DNA of 64,000 nt, from positions 1,302,001-1,366,000 of the forward strand of contig CAVYXG010000005.1 in NCBI GenBank assembly GCA_963772375.1, in the 5' to 3' direction. Made by a program: the position numbers and the translations under genes. The first letter of the stretch is position 1. The number at the start of each line of letters is the position of its first letter. The notes under the pieces were generated by a model. It did not search any database. It saw only the letters and a program-made list of their open reading frames with translations, and had not been told where the DNA came from. This document shows, piece after piece, positions 40,654-48,548 of the stretch. This DNA comes from DATBHM01 sp963772375. GTDB lineage: Bacteria; Actinomycetota; UBA4738; JACQTL01.

Positions 40654-40688
40654 AGACCGGGGGGCCCACCAGGCGCCCGGACGCCTCC
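40597..40688 (-). tRNA. selC: tRNA-Sec (anticodon TCA)
   Basis: Read on the minus strand: acceptor stem GGAGGCG with CGCCTCC, anticodon stem-loop CCGGT-CTTCAAA-ACCGG with anticodon TCA, a long variable arm (GGGGGC-GAGA-GCTCCC), T-arm with TTCGATT, and discriminator G (G73). The 92-nt length, the long extra arm and the anticodon complementary to UGA identify tRNA-Sec. CCA is not encoded. The host therefore must carry selA, selB and selD elsewhere if it uses the tRNA. It is the likely integration site of the island to its left. Confidence 0.92.
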
Positions 40689-40733
40689 GGCCGCGAGGAT
40701 ACCCGCTGGCCGCGAGCGGGCAGACCGTCGTCC

Positions 40734-40752
40734 CTAGTCTGAACCGGACTAG
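40734..40752 (+). promoter_or_regulatory. Dyad upstream of the PadR gene (putative operator)
   Basis: CTAGTC (40734-40739) and GACTAG (40747-40752) are an inverted repeat with a 7-bp spacer, 48 bp before the PadR start. PadR repressors bind dyads of this kind near their own promoters, so autoregulation is likely. Confidence 0.4.
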
Positions 40753-40799
40753 AACCCGTGCTACGGTCGCGTCGACGAACGAGGTCGGGGAGGCCGGAC

Positions 40800-41348
40800 G
40801 TGGACGTGGCACGGGTGGACGTGGTGGTGCTCGGTATGCTGGCGGAGGAACCGCTCTACGGCTACGAGCTGATCGAGCGGTTCCGGTCGCGGGCGCTCGG
40901 ACGGTGGACGGAGGTGGCCCGGGCGTCCGTGTACCAGTCGCTGAAGCGGCTGGAGGAGGACCGTCTGGTCGCGGGGAGGAACGTCGGCGGGATCGGTGGG
41001 CCCGACCGGCGGGTGTTCCGGATCACGCGTCCGGGCCGCGACCGGCTTCGGGCCGGTCTGCTCGAGCGGTTCGGTGGCGAGGCCGGCTACCGGTCGGACG
41101 CGGCCGCCGCGCTCGGCCAGATCCATGCCCTCACGGCCGCGGAGGCCCGGTCAGCGCTGGGGCACCGGGAGGCGGCGCTTCGTTCGCTGCTCGAGGGTGC
41201 GGCCGCCGACCGCGCCCGCCTGCAGTCGGCGAGGGGTCCCGCGAACCACGTCGCCCGCCGGATGCTGGAGTTGCAGGAACGCCTGGCCCGCGAGGAGCTG
41301 CAGTGGCTCGGGACGGTCCGCCGCGACCTGTCCCACATGGCCCGGTAG
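40800..41348 (+). CDS. PadR family transcriptional regulator
   Basis: A 182-residue regulator. The winged helix reads VVLGMLAEEPLYGYELIERFRSRALGRWTEVARASVYQSLKRLEEDRLV, with the PadR-typical G.EL...R and S.Y..L.RLE....; GPDRRVFRITRPGRDRLRAGL is the wing. The C-terminal half (about 100-180) is the helical Vir_act_alpha_C-like dimerisation domain. Start GTG 40800 has GGGGAGG 7 nt upstream. No obvious target gene is adjacent except the HAD phosphatase. Confidence 0.88.
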   Translation: MDVARVDVVVLGMLAEEPLYGYELIERFRSRALGRWTEVARASVYQSLKRLEEDRLVAGRNVGGIGGPDRRVFRITRPGRDRLRAGLLERFGGEAGYRSDAAAALGQIHALTAAEARSALGHREAALRSLLEGAAADRARLQSARGPANHVARRMLELQERLAREELQWLGTVRRDLSHMAR

Positions 41349-41700
41349 GCCGCCGGGCATTGCACGCGTCTGTCGTCGCAGTCGGTACCCAATGCTGGGG
41401 CGGGGGCGACGGCGTGCAATGGCCCCAATGGGTCGGCCAGCTGGGAGCTCTTGGTTCGCCGAAAATGGACAGGGCTCCTCCGGGGGGGTGTGGAGGAGCC
41501 TCGGAAAGGGCGCAGGGGGGGAGGTTCTTGGGTCTGCGCCTTGGGCACATGGGTACCCGGTGCCGCAGCGCCTAAACCACGAATCCGAACTTTTTTCTCG
41601 AGGATGTTTCCCTCGCCGCTCTGGTCGGGTGACGCCCTCGCCGCGGTCGAACTCCACGGTTGGTTTCCCGGGACAGCGTGCCTGGCTACCATGAGGGGTC
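41349..41700. other. Intergenic region with several strong hairpins and a T-run
   Basis: No protein gene. CATTGCACGC (41358-41367) pairs with GCGTGCAATG (41412-41421); GGCTCCTCC (41473-41481) pairs with GGAGGAGCC (41492-41500); GCGCAG (41510-41515) pairs with CTGCGC (41534-41539). A run of six T at about 41589 follows. The set may be the PadR terminator plus the leader of the HAD gene, or a structured RNA. Confidence 0.45.
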
Positions 41701-42489
41701 ATGGAGGCCGCGTTCTTCGATCTCGACAAGACGATCATCTCGAAGTCCAGCTCGCTGGCCCTGACGCGGCCGCTGTACCGGGCCGGACTGGTCTCGCGCT
41801 CGCAGCTGCTCCGGGGGGCCTACGCGCAGCTCGTCTACCTGCTCATGGGGGCGGACGAGAAGCGGATGGACCGGGCCAAGGAGGCCATGATGGCCCTGTC
41901 CACGGGCTGGGAGCAGTCGGCGGTCGAGGAGATCGTCCGCGACGTGCTGATCAACCTGATCGACCCGTACGTCTACCAGGAGGCGCTCGACCTGATCGCG
42001 CTGCACAAGGCGCTCGGGCGGGAGGTCTTCGTGGTCTCCTCGTCGCCGGAGGAGGTCGTCAAGCCGCTCGCTGAGCACTTCGGCGTGAACGGAGTGATCG
42101 CCACGCGGGCGGAGATCGAGGACGGGAAGTACACGGGCCAGCTCGAACGGTACGCCTACGCCGAGGTCAAGGCGGAGGCGATCGCCGAGATCGCGGGCGA
42201 ACGGGAGATCGACCTGTCGAGGTCGTACGCGTACTCCGACTCCATCACCGACCTTCCGATGCTGGAGGTGGTTGGGAACCCCGTCGCGGTGAACCCCGAC
42301 CGCGACCTGCGGCGCGAGGCCGAGAAGCGGGAGTGGCAGATCCGGTACTTCCGCCGCCCGGTTCGGCTCCGCAGCCGCCTGGTGCAGGCCGTGCCGCAGC
42401 CATCGGTGCCGGTGGCGGCGATCGCCGCGATCGCGGCGGCCGCGGTGGCGCTGGCCTGGATTCTTCTCCGGCGTCCGTCCGACGACTGA
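41701..42489 (+). CDS. HAD-IB family phosphatase (SerB-like) with C-terminal membrane helix
   Basis: A 262-residue phosphohydrolase. Motif I FFDLDKT (nucleophile Asp7, acid Asp9), motif II VVSSSPEE, motif III with Lys (AEVKAEAIAEIAG), and motif IV AYSDSITDLPML give the full HAD-IB set. Its insertion resembles the SerB-like/CicA group rather than true SerB. The C-terminus has a hydrophobic helix (VAAIAAIAAAAVALAWIL) that would tether it to the membrane. Substrates in this group include phosphoserine and lysophospholipid or carotenoid phosphates; none is indicated here. Starts at the ATG 41701 directly after a poorly conserved leader. Confidence 0.82.
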   Translation: MEAAFFDLDKTIISKSSSLALTRPLYRAGLVSRSQLLRGAYAQLVYLLMGADEKRMDRAKEAMMALSTGWEQSAVEEIVRDVLINLIDPYVYQEALDLIALHKALGREVFVVSSSPEEVVKPLAEHFGVNGVIATRAEIEDGKYTGQLERYAYAEVKAEAIAEIAGEREIDLSRSYAYSDSITDLPMLEVVGNPVAVNPDRDLRREAEKREWQIRYFRRPVRLRSRLVQAVPQPSVPVAAIAAIAAAAVALAWILLRRPSDD

Positions 42490-42601
42490 AGGACACAAGC
42501 GTCTTCCACCGGCCGGCGGGCGTTGCCCACCGGTTGTCCACAGGTTCTCGAGGTCGGATGGCCGACTTTTCCACACCGGGGCCGGGGTGTAGAGTCGGTC
42601 T
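42490..42601. other. Intergenic stretch with two DnaA-box-like 9-mers
   Basis: TTGTCCACA at 42534-42542 equals the DnaA box seen in GC-rich actinobacteria, and TTTTCCACA at 42567-42575 is a near match, same strand, 33 bp apart. A -10-like TAGAGT lies at 42590-42595. DnaA or another 9-mer-binding factor might act here. Two boxes alone do not make an origin. Confidence 0.35.
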
Positions 42602-42752
42602 CGGTCGCTGCGGCGGCCCTGCGAAGGGAGCAGATACCCACGCGCGTCGTGCCGCGGGAGGCATGCCCGGGTCCCTGGGGAGCGATCCCGAGGTATCCGG
42701 GCAGGAAGCAGACAGCGCATGCTCACTGCTCCCTTCGCCGTCTTCCGGGCCC
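42602..42752 (+). ncRNA. Candidate structured non-coding RNA
   Basis: GCGAAGGGAGCAG (42621-42633) is the exact reverse complement of 42726-42738, and just outside it GGCCC (42615-42619) pairs with GGGCC (42747-42751). Inside sits a second stem, GCCCGG (42665-42670) with CCGGGC (42697-42702), with additional inner pairs. AGGGAGCAGA (42625) and AGGAAGCAGA (42703) are near-identical motifs. A TAGAGT box (42590-42595) could start transcription near 42602. No protein frame explains the structure. Not a match to SRP, 6S, tmRNA or RNase P RNA that I can recognise; strand is inferred. Confidence 0.4.
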
Positions 42753-42754
42753 TG

Positions 42755-43024
42755 TCAGCCGGAGCGCAGGTCGGCGATCAGGCGTTCGGTCCTGACCGCG
42801 GCTGTCGAGTAGCGGCCCAGCGCGACCGCGCCCCTCACCGCGACCAGCTCGCGGCGGAGCGCCGGCTCGTCGAACCCCCCGGTCTCCATCACCTCCTCCA
42901 TGACCCCTTCGAGATGGGTGACCGCGAGCGCCAGGCGTTCGATGGGGGTGCACGGCGGCTGCACCGGGCCCGGCTTGGAGGCCCGGGCCCGGCGGAACGC
43001 ATCGAGGGAGACGACATCACCCAT
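42755..43024 (-). CDS. Small hypothetical protein
   Basis: An 89-residue cytosolic protein from ATG 43024 (MGDVVSLDAFRRARASK...); ATG 43054 would add 10 residues. The second half (IERLALAVTHLEGVMEEVMETG and ALRRELVAVRGAVALGRYSTAAVRTERLIADL) is predicted helical. No family recognised. It is transcribed away from the intron-interrupted ferritin-like gene. Confidence 0.5.
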   Translation of the reverse strand: MGDVVSLDAFRRARASKPGPVQPPCTPIERLALAVTHLEGVMEEVMETGGFDEPALRRELVAVRGAVALGRYSTAAVRTERLIADLRSG

Positions 43025-43090
43025 GGCCTGCACGGTAGACGGGGGGTGTGACATGGACCGTTCGCGCGTGGCCGCACCCCTCCGCGCACC

Positions 43091-43096
43091 TAGAAT
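43091..43096 (+). promoter_or_regulatory. -10 box (TAGAAT) originally serving the ferritin-like gene, now just before the intron
   Basis: TAGAAT ends 4 nt before the intron's first G. Without the intron, the box would lie about 6 nt from ATG 45068, as a leaderless promoter does. The same CCTAGAATC context is seen before the RR gene at 57578. Confidence 0.45.
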
Positions 43097-43099
43097 CCC

Positions 43100-45065
43100 G
43101 TGCGTGTCGCGTCCTGAAAGCTGGACCGAGCCAGCGGGTGCAAGTCCCGCCCAGGTAAGCGCCGGAGCGCCTGGTAGCAGGCCACCGGCCGGCGTCGAGA
43201 GGCGTCCGGTCGAAGCGTGGCGTCAAGAGCCCCTCTGGGGGGAGCAAGAGCGCGGGCCGCAACATCAAGTGAATCCTGCAGCCTCGTCAGATTCACAACG
43301 GGAGAGCCGAGCCGCTCATGTCACGGCGAAGGCCACGTCTGGCGCTAGGACTTCCGGACCATCCGCGCCAGGTCTCCCCGGGGTACGGGGAACGGCACGT
43401 GCTCACGGTTCGGTTCGGAACAGGAGAGGCCCGTCTGCCCCGCCTGCGTCGGGCAAAGACCGCTTCCATAAGCCGACGGCGAAACGAAGCGGAGGGCAGC
43501 GGGAGTCCGAGGGGGTCGTAGTACCGCCGATCGCCGGGCAGCACAACCCGGCGGGAGGGAAGGACCCCTACTTTGGTCACGCCGGCCAAGGAGGTACGCG
43601 CGAGGGCATGGCCGGGGTCACCCCCCGGCCCAACCACCCCATCGGGGCACCCTCCGGTGACAAAGTGCGACGCCTCCAAGGCCGGCTCCAGGCATCAGCC
43701 AAGCGGTCACCTGGCCGCCGCTTCCACGCCCTGTACGACCGGATCCACAGGGATGACGTCCTGTGGGCGGCGTGGCAGCGGGTCCGGGCGAACCGGGGAG
43801 CCGCGGGGGTCGATCACCAGAGCCTCGCGGACGTGGAGGCCTACGGAGTGGAGCGGATGCTCCGAGAGCTCCAACAGGTCCTTCGAGCGGGCAGGTACCG
43901 GCCGAGCCCCGTGCTCCGCCGGTACATCCCGAAGCCAGACGGGCGGACGCGTCCGCTCGGCATCCCGACGGTCTCAGACCGGGTGGTCCAGGCTGCGACC
44001 AAGCTCGTGCTGGAGCCGATCTTCGAGGCGGACTTCTCGCCCGTCTCCTACGGCTACCGGCCCGGTCGCAGTCCCACCGAGGCCCTGGAGCAGATCAGGG
44101 TCGCCTTCATCCGGGGCTACGTCTTCACCCTGGACGCCGACATCACCGACTTCTTCGGGCAGATCTCACACGACTTGCTCCTCGAAGCGGTGGGGAGGCG
44201 GGTGTCCGACCGCCGGGTGCTGAAGCTGGTGCGCCAGTGGCTCAAGGCAGGGGTGATGGAGGAGGGGAGGCTCCGCGAGCCGGTCGCAGGGACCCCCCAG
44301 GGGGGAGTGATCTCCCCTCTGCTCGCCAACATCTACCTCGACGCTCTGGACAGGGCCTGGGCACGGGACGGGGAACGCCTCGGAGTCATGGTGCGCTACG
44401 CCGACGACTTCGTGGTCATGACCCGGACCCCCAACGCGCTGGAACGGGCTGATGGCCTGGTCGGGACGACCCTGGCCGGGCTTCACCTGAGCCTGAACCC
44501 GGACAAGACGCGGAAGGTGGACCTCCGCGAAGGCCGGCAGGGCTTCGACTTCTTGGGCTGTCACTTCCAGGCCCGGGTCTCGGGGCGCCTGCTGGAGCAG
44601 GGCATCCGCCGGTACTACCTGCACCGGTGGCCCTCGGCGAGGGCCATGAACCGGGTGAGGCAGCGGGTGCGCGAGCTCACCGGCCGGAACCGGGGTGGGG
44701 TGTCAGACATCCGGGTAGTCATCCGGGATCTGAACCCCGTGCTCCGGGGATGGGGGAACTACTTCCGCACCGGGAACGCCACGTACAAGTTCGTCTCCAT
44801 CGACCGGTACGTGCAGCGCCGGCTCCGCCGCCTCCTGCTTCGGCGGGTGGGGCGCAACGTCCGGCCTCGCCACCTCGAGATGTGGACGAGCGACTGGTTC
44901 CGGGACCACGGCCTGCACCGGTTACGTGGGACCATTCGCTACCCAGGAGCCGCGTAGAGATGTCTCAAGGACCATCGGTAAGCCGTGTGCGGGAAAACCG
45001 CACGCACGGTTTGAAAGGGGGATGGGGAAACGGGTCCGCTCGTCGGACACCGCGCCCCTGACTAC
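43100..45065 (+). mobile_element. Group II intron with intron-encoded reverse transcriptase
   Basis: The 5' end GTGCGTGTCGCG fits the GUGYG start of bacterial group II introns. Folded parts such as GGGTGCAAGTCCCGCC and GCGCCGGAGCGC follow. Domain V is 44981-45013 (AGCCGTGTGCGGG-AAAA-CCGCACGCACGGTT), including the AGC catalytic triad and GNRA-like loop region; domain VI ends CTGACTAC at 45065 (AY end). Size 1966 nt. The element looks complete and possibly active. It sits 2 nt upstream of the start codon of the next gene. Confidence 0.85.
43608..44957 (+). CDS. Group II intron-encoded reverse transcriptase/maturase (LtrA-like)
   Basis: A 449-residue protein that reverse-transcribes the intron and helps it fold and splice. 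RT blocks: RANRGAAGVDHQSL (RT-0/1), KPDGRTRPLGIPTVSDRVVQ (RT-2), FEADFSPVSYGYRPGRSP, FTLDADITDFFGQISHD, GTPQGGVISPLLANIYL, and the catalytic VRYADDFVV. The maturase domain X begins at about 330 with FDFLGCHF... and ends LRGWGNYF. There is no HNH endonuclease domain, as in class C or related endonuclease-less lineages, which rely on DNA hairpins or replication forks for target entry. ATG 43608 follows an AAGGAGG at 14 nt. Confidence 0.9.
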   Translation: MAGVTPRPNHPIGAPSGDKVRRLQGRLQASAKRSPGRRFHALYDRIHRDDVLWAAWQRVRANRGAAGVDHQSLADVEAYGVERMLRELQQVLRAGRYRPSPVLRRYIPKPDGRTRPLGIPTVSDRVVQAATKLVLEPIFEADFSPVSYGYRPGRSPTEALEQIRVAFIRGYVFTLDADITDFFGQISHDLLLEAVGRRVSDRRVLKLVRQWLKAGVMEEGRLREPVAGTPQGGVISPLLANIYLDALDRAWARDGERLGVMVRYADDFVVMTRTPNALERADGLVGTTLAGLHLSLNPDKTRKVDLREGRQGFDFLGCHFQARVSGRLLEQGIRRYYLHRWPSARAMNRVRQRVRELTGRNRGGVSDIRVVIRDLNPVLRGWGNYFRTGNATYKFVSIDRYVQRRLRRLLLRRVGRNVRPRHLEMWTSDWFRDHGLHRLRGTIRYPGAA

Positions 45066-45067
45066 CA

Positions 45068-45706
45068 ATGGACCGCGAAGCCGTGACCGAGCTGCTGGCC
45101 GCCCTGGACTACGGCGAGCTCGTCGCCGCCCGGCGGGCCCGGGACAACGCGGTGTTCGCCCCGGACGCCCGACGCCGGGAGGCGCAGCAGGGCGTGGCCG
45201 AACGCGAGGAGCGCAACCACCGGTTGATCGCCGCGCGGCTGGGAGAGTTCGGCGCGGAGTCGATGTCGGCGCGGTTCCATCCGTTCTTCGATCAGTTCTT
45301 CGTGGGGACGGAGCCGTCCGACTGGGTTGAGGCCCAGGCGTTCCACTACGTGGGCGACGCGCTCGTGTCGGACTTCGCGGAGGTGCTGGTCGGGGTGCTC
45401 GACCCGGTGTCGGCCGAGATCGTGCGGACGACGCTCGGGGAACGGGAGTGGCAGGAGTCGTTCGCGCTCGAGGAGCTGGTGCGGGCGATGGACGAGGATC
45501 CCGGGCAGCTCGAGCGGATCGCGGCGTACGCGCGGCGGATCGCCGGCGAGGCGCTCACGCAGACCCGCCGGGCGCTGCAGCAGGCCTCGCGGCTGCGGGA
45601 GGCCCTGGGCGGCGACGAGGGCGAGAAGCGCATGGTGCTCTCGCTGCTGGAACGCCACCGGGCACGGCTGGATCGCCTCGGCATCGAACGCGTCGAGATC
45701 GACTGA
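45068..45706 (+). CDS. Ferritin-like fold protein (diiron-type)
   Basis: A 212-residue all-helical protein. MDREAVTELLAALDYGELVAARRARDNAVFAPDARRR and the following REERNHRLIAARLGEF, VEAQAFHYVGDALVSDFAEVL and TLGEREWQESFALEELV form the four long helices; E/H residues in them (E48, E88, H92 and others) could bind two metal ions. Similar proteins are annotated in actinobacteria as ferritin-like or tRNA-hydroxylase-like. Function unproven. The start codon lies 2 nt after the group II intron; before insertion the gene would have been read from the -10 box at 43091. Confidence 0.7.
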   Translation: MDREAVTELLAALDYGELVAARRARDNAVFAPDARRREAQQGVAEREERNHRLIAARLGEFGAESMSARFHPFFDQFFVGTEPSDWVEAQAFHYVGDALVSDFAEVLVGVLDPVSAEIVRTTLGEREWQESFALEELVRAMDEDPGQLERIAAYARRIAGEALTQTRRALQQASRLREALGGDEGEKRMVLSLLERHRARLDRLGIERVEID

Positions 45707-46062
45707 TCGCGGGCGGCCGGCGTGGTCGGCCGCGATCGATGACTAGTCAACTCGAGTCATTCCCGGCTCACCCTCCCCTGGGGCGGAACCGTCCCCAGGC
45801 TCCTGTGGAAAACCGCCCGGCCCGGGGATTGGCCCCCGCTCCGGCCCGGGCTATCGTGGCCCCTGTCGCGACGGGCCGCCCGCACTAGGGGCCCGGCGTG
45901 GCGAGAGGGTCCGCAACCCCGCGGGTGACCCCGCCCTCAGCGGACCGACTCTCGACGGTTTGCCGGCCTCCCCCGGCCAGCGCTTCCCCGGAACTTCCCC
46001 TCGCAACGTGAGACGTGTGTGATCCGACCCGTTCCGGGCTCGGACCCATCGAAGGAGGTTCC
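45707..46062. other. Intergenic region upstream of the Tad operon
   Basis: No gene seen. It holds the dyad ATGACT (45739-45744) / AGTCAT (45755-45760), with an internal GACTAGTC, and a DnaA-box-like 9-mer (TTTTCCACA on the minus strand, 45804-45812). The rest is GC-rich leader up to the AAGGAGGT ribosome site at 46052. The operator for the pilus operon is expected here. Confidence 0.4.
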
Positions 46063-47154
46063 GTGGAAGGCGTCGCAAGGATCGTGCTCGGCCTCGACTC
46101 GCCGCAGCTCGCCGACGAGGTCGTGGACTTCCTCGACCGCGGCGGCAGGGCACGCGTGGTCGCCTCCGCCGCCTCGCCGTCAGCGCTTGCGGCCGCGGTT
46201 CGAGAACACGACCCGAACGCTGTGGTCGGCTCCACCGCGATGGTGCGGTCGGCCGGCGGCGTGAACGGCAGCGCCTTCCTCGCCCTCGAGACCGGCGAGT
46301 CGCTGGTCGCCCTCCGGGGGGCGATGGAGCTCGGCGCGCGCGGGTTCTTCGTGTGGCCGTCGGAACGCGCCGCGCTGGCCGATGCGGCAGCCGGAAGCGC
46401 TCCGACCAAGACCGGGCCGCCGCCGCGGCGTGCGTCGGTCGTCGCCGTGTGCGGCCCTCGCGGCGGCGTCGGCGCGACATTCGTGGCGACGCATCTCGCG
46501 GCGGCGTTCGCCCGGTCGGGCTCACGGACCGCGCTCGTCGACGCCGACTGGCGTTTCGGCGACTGCACGGCCGCGCTGGGGGTCCCCGACGACGGGGGGC
46601 CGGTGAGGACGGTCGATGACCTGGTCGCGGTGGCGGGCGAGCTGGAGGACCGGCACCTGGAGGAGGTGGTCTGGCGCCATCCGGCCGGGTTCGACGCGCT
46701 GCTCGCCCCGCCCGCGATCGGTGGTCCGGAGGCAGTGATCGACGGCTACCGTGCGGCGACCGAGCTCGCCGCCGGGACCCGCGACGCGGTCGTCCTCCAC
46801 GTCGGCCGGGGGTTCGACGTTGTCGCCGAGGCGGTGTTGCCACTCGCGGATCGAATCCTGCTGGTGCTCGCCCTCGACGTCCTGTCGTTCCGCGGGGGGC
46901 GCCGTGCGATGGAGGCGCTCGAGGCATCGGGGCTCGCGCCGCGGGTGGGGATCGTCGTCAACCGCATCACCCGCGCCGAGCTCACCCCGAAGGACGTCGA
47001 GCGCGTGTTCGGGTCGCCGCCGATCGCGGCGATCCCGGTCGACCGCAGGGTCGGCCGCGACCAGGATCGCGGCCGGTTGCTCCGGGGGCGGGGACGGACG
47101 GTTCGGTCTGTCGAACGTCTGGCGGGTCGCGTTGGTGAGCGGCGGGCGGCATGA
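46063..47154 (+). CDS. tadZ: TadZ/CpaE-like pilus localisation ATPase
   Basis: A 363-residue protein that places the Tad pilus machine. The N-terminal 120 residues are an atypical receiver (CpaE-type), then a MinD/ParA-like ATPase: VVAVCGPRGGVGATFVATHLAAAFA (deviant Walker A, with Gly-Ala-Thr in place of Gly-Lys-Thr), LVDADWRFGDCTAALGV, and ILLVLALDVLSFRGG, VGIVVNRI. The missing second Lys of Walker A means that ATP hydrolysis may be weak or absent. GTG 46063 has AAGGAGGT at 4 nt. The stop overlaps tadA by ATGA. Confidence 0.85.
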   Translation: MEGVARIVLGLDSPQLADEVVDFLDRGGRARVVASAASPSALAAAVREHDPNAVVGSTAMVRSAGGVNGSAFLALETGESLVALRGAMELGARGFFVWPSERAALADAAAGSAPTKTGPPPRRASVVAVCGPRGGVGATFVATHLAAAFARSGSRTALVDADWRFGDCTAALGVPDDGGPVRTVDDLVAVAGELEDRHLEEVVWRHPAGFDALLAPPAIGGPEAVIDGYRAATELAAGTRDAVVLHVGRGFDVVAEAVLPLADRILLVLALDVLSFRGGRRAMEALEASGLAPRVGIVVNRITRAELTPKDVERVFGSPPIAAIPVDRRVGRDQDRGRLLRGRGRTVRSVERLAGRVGERRAA

Positions 47155-48548
47155 CCGGTCCGCGGCGCCACCCGAGCAACGGCCTCGGTCTCTCCGGGCG
47201 CCCGACGACGCCGGACGCCGGGCCCACGCCGGATCCGCTGGCGGGCGTCAAGCGTCAGTTGCACGACGCACTGATGCGGCGCGTCGCCGGGCGAGGTGTG
47301 GAGTCCCTGCACCCCGCGGCGCGGCGGCTGCTGATCCGTGAGGAGGCCCTCTCGGTGCTGCGGGAGGAGGGGCACCTCCTGCCCCAGGAGGTGCTGGCGC
47401 GTGTGGTCAACGACGTGTCCGATCGTGTCGTCGGCCTCGGTCCCATCGAGTCCCTGTTGCGGGACCCGGAGGTCAGCGAGGTGATGGTGAACGGGGCCGA
47501 CGACGTCTACGTGGAGCGAAAGGGGCGGCTCGAGAGGGTGGGGCGCGGTCTGTTTGAGGGGGAGGAGGCCGTGCTGCACGTGATCGAGAGGATCGTGGCC
47601 CCGCTGGGTCTTCGGGTCGATGAATCGTCACCTTGGGTGGACGCTCGACTGCCGGACGGCTCACGGGTGCACGCGCTGATCCCGCCCCTTTCGCTCTGCG
47701 GTCCGGTGCTGAACATCAGGAAGTTCTCCCTGATCCCGTTCTCGGCCGGTGACCTCGTGGCCGATGGGACGCTCGGGCCGCGCATGCTGGAGTTCCTCGC
47801 AGCATGTGTCCGGGGCAAGGCGAACCTGGTCATCTCGGGCGGGACGAGCTCCGGGAAGACCACGCTGCTGAACGTCCTGGCGTCGTTCATCCCCGACGCC
47901 GAGCGGTTGATCACGATCGAGGACGCGGCCGAGCTCCGGCTCGGCAAGCCTCACGTCGTCCGACTCGAGGCCCGGCCGCCCAACGTGGAAGGGCGGGGGG
48001 AGGTGACGGTTCGACAGCTGGTTCGCAACGCGCTCCGCATGCGACCCGACCGGATCATCGTGGGTGAGGTCCGCGGCGCCGAGGCGCTCGACATGCTGCA
48101 GGCACTCAATACGGGTCACGAAGGTTCGCTGTCGACGGCCCACGCCAACTCGCCCCACCATCTCCTGTGGCGGCTGGAGACCATGGCGCTGATGTCCGAC
48201 GTCGACCTCCCGGCATCGCACATCCGCGAGCAGGTTGCCGCCGCCGTCGACGTCGTGGTCCACATGGCGAGGCTCCGCGACGGGCGACGGGTCGCGCTGC
48301 ACGTCAGCGTGGTCGAGGGCATCCATGACGGCGAGCCCGTCGTGCACGAGGCGTTCTCCTTCCGGCCGCGCGCCGGGAGTGGCTCGGACGGGGAGTTCGT
48401 CGCGACCGGGGTGGTCCCCGAGCTGACTGCGATCCTGGCCGAGCGGGGGGAGCCACTCCCGGCGCGCCTGTTCGACGAGGGACCGGACGGCGCCGGCACG
48501 GGCCGTCCGGCTCCCCTCGAGCGCGTTCGGATCGGCGGTCGGCCATGA
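47151..48548 (+). CDS. tadA: TadA/CpaF secretion ATPase
   Basis: The 465-residue hexameric motor that drives Flp pilus assembly. LGPIESLLRDPEVSEVMVNGADDVYVER is the TadA N-terminal domain; the core has Walker A GGTSSGKTTLLN, the Asp box EDAAELRLGKPH, Walker B MRPDRIIVGEVRG and the His box TGHEGSLSTAHANSP. All key residues are present. It overlaps tadZ (4 nt) and tadB (4 nt), so the ATPases are coupled in translation. Confidence 0.95.
   Translation: MTGPRRHPSNGLGLSGRPTTPDAGPTPDPLAGVKRQLHDALMRRVAGRGVESLHPAARRLLIREEALSVLREEGHLLPQEVLARVVNDVSDRVVGLGPIESLLRDPEVSEVMVNGADDVYVERKGRLERVGRGLFEGEEAVLHVIERIVAPLGLRVDESSPWVDARLPDGSRVHALIPPLSLCGPVLNIRKFSLIPFSAGDLVADGTLGPRMLEFLAACVRGKANLVISGGTSSGKTTLLNVLASFIPDAERLITIEDAAELRLGKPHVVRLEARPPNVEGRGEVTVRQLVRNALRMRPDRIIVGEVRGAEALDMLQALNTGHEGSLSTAHANSPHHLLWRLETMALMSDVDLPASHIREQVAAAVDVVVHMARLRDGRRVALHVSVVEGIHDGEPVVHEAFSFRPRAGSGSDGEFVATGVVPELTAILAERGEPLPARLFDEGPDGAGTGRPAPLERVRIGGRP

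Noticed and set aside
42534..42575. Chromosomal or plasmid replication origin
   Set aside because: Only two DnaA-like 9-mers, no AT-rich unwinding region, and no dnaA, dnaN or rep gene near.
42602..42640. SRP (4.5S) RNA, suggested by GCGAAGGGAGCAG
   Set aside because: The 5' strand of helix 8 (GGTCAGG) and the GGAA loop are missing, so the likeness is limited to AGGGAGCAG.
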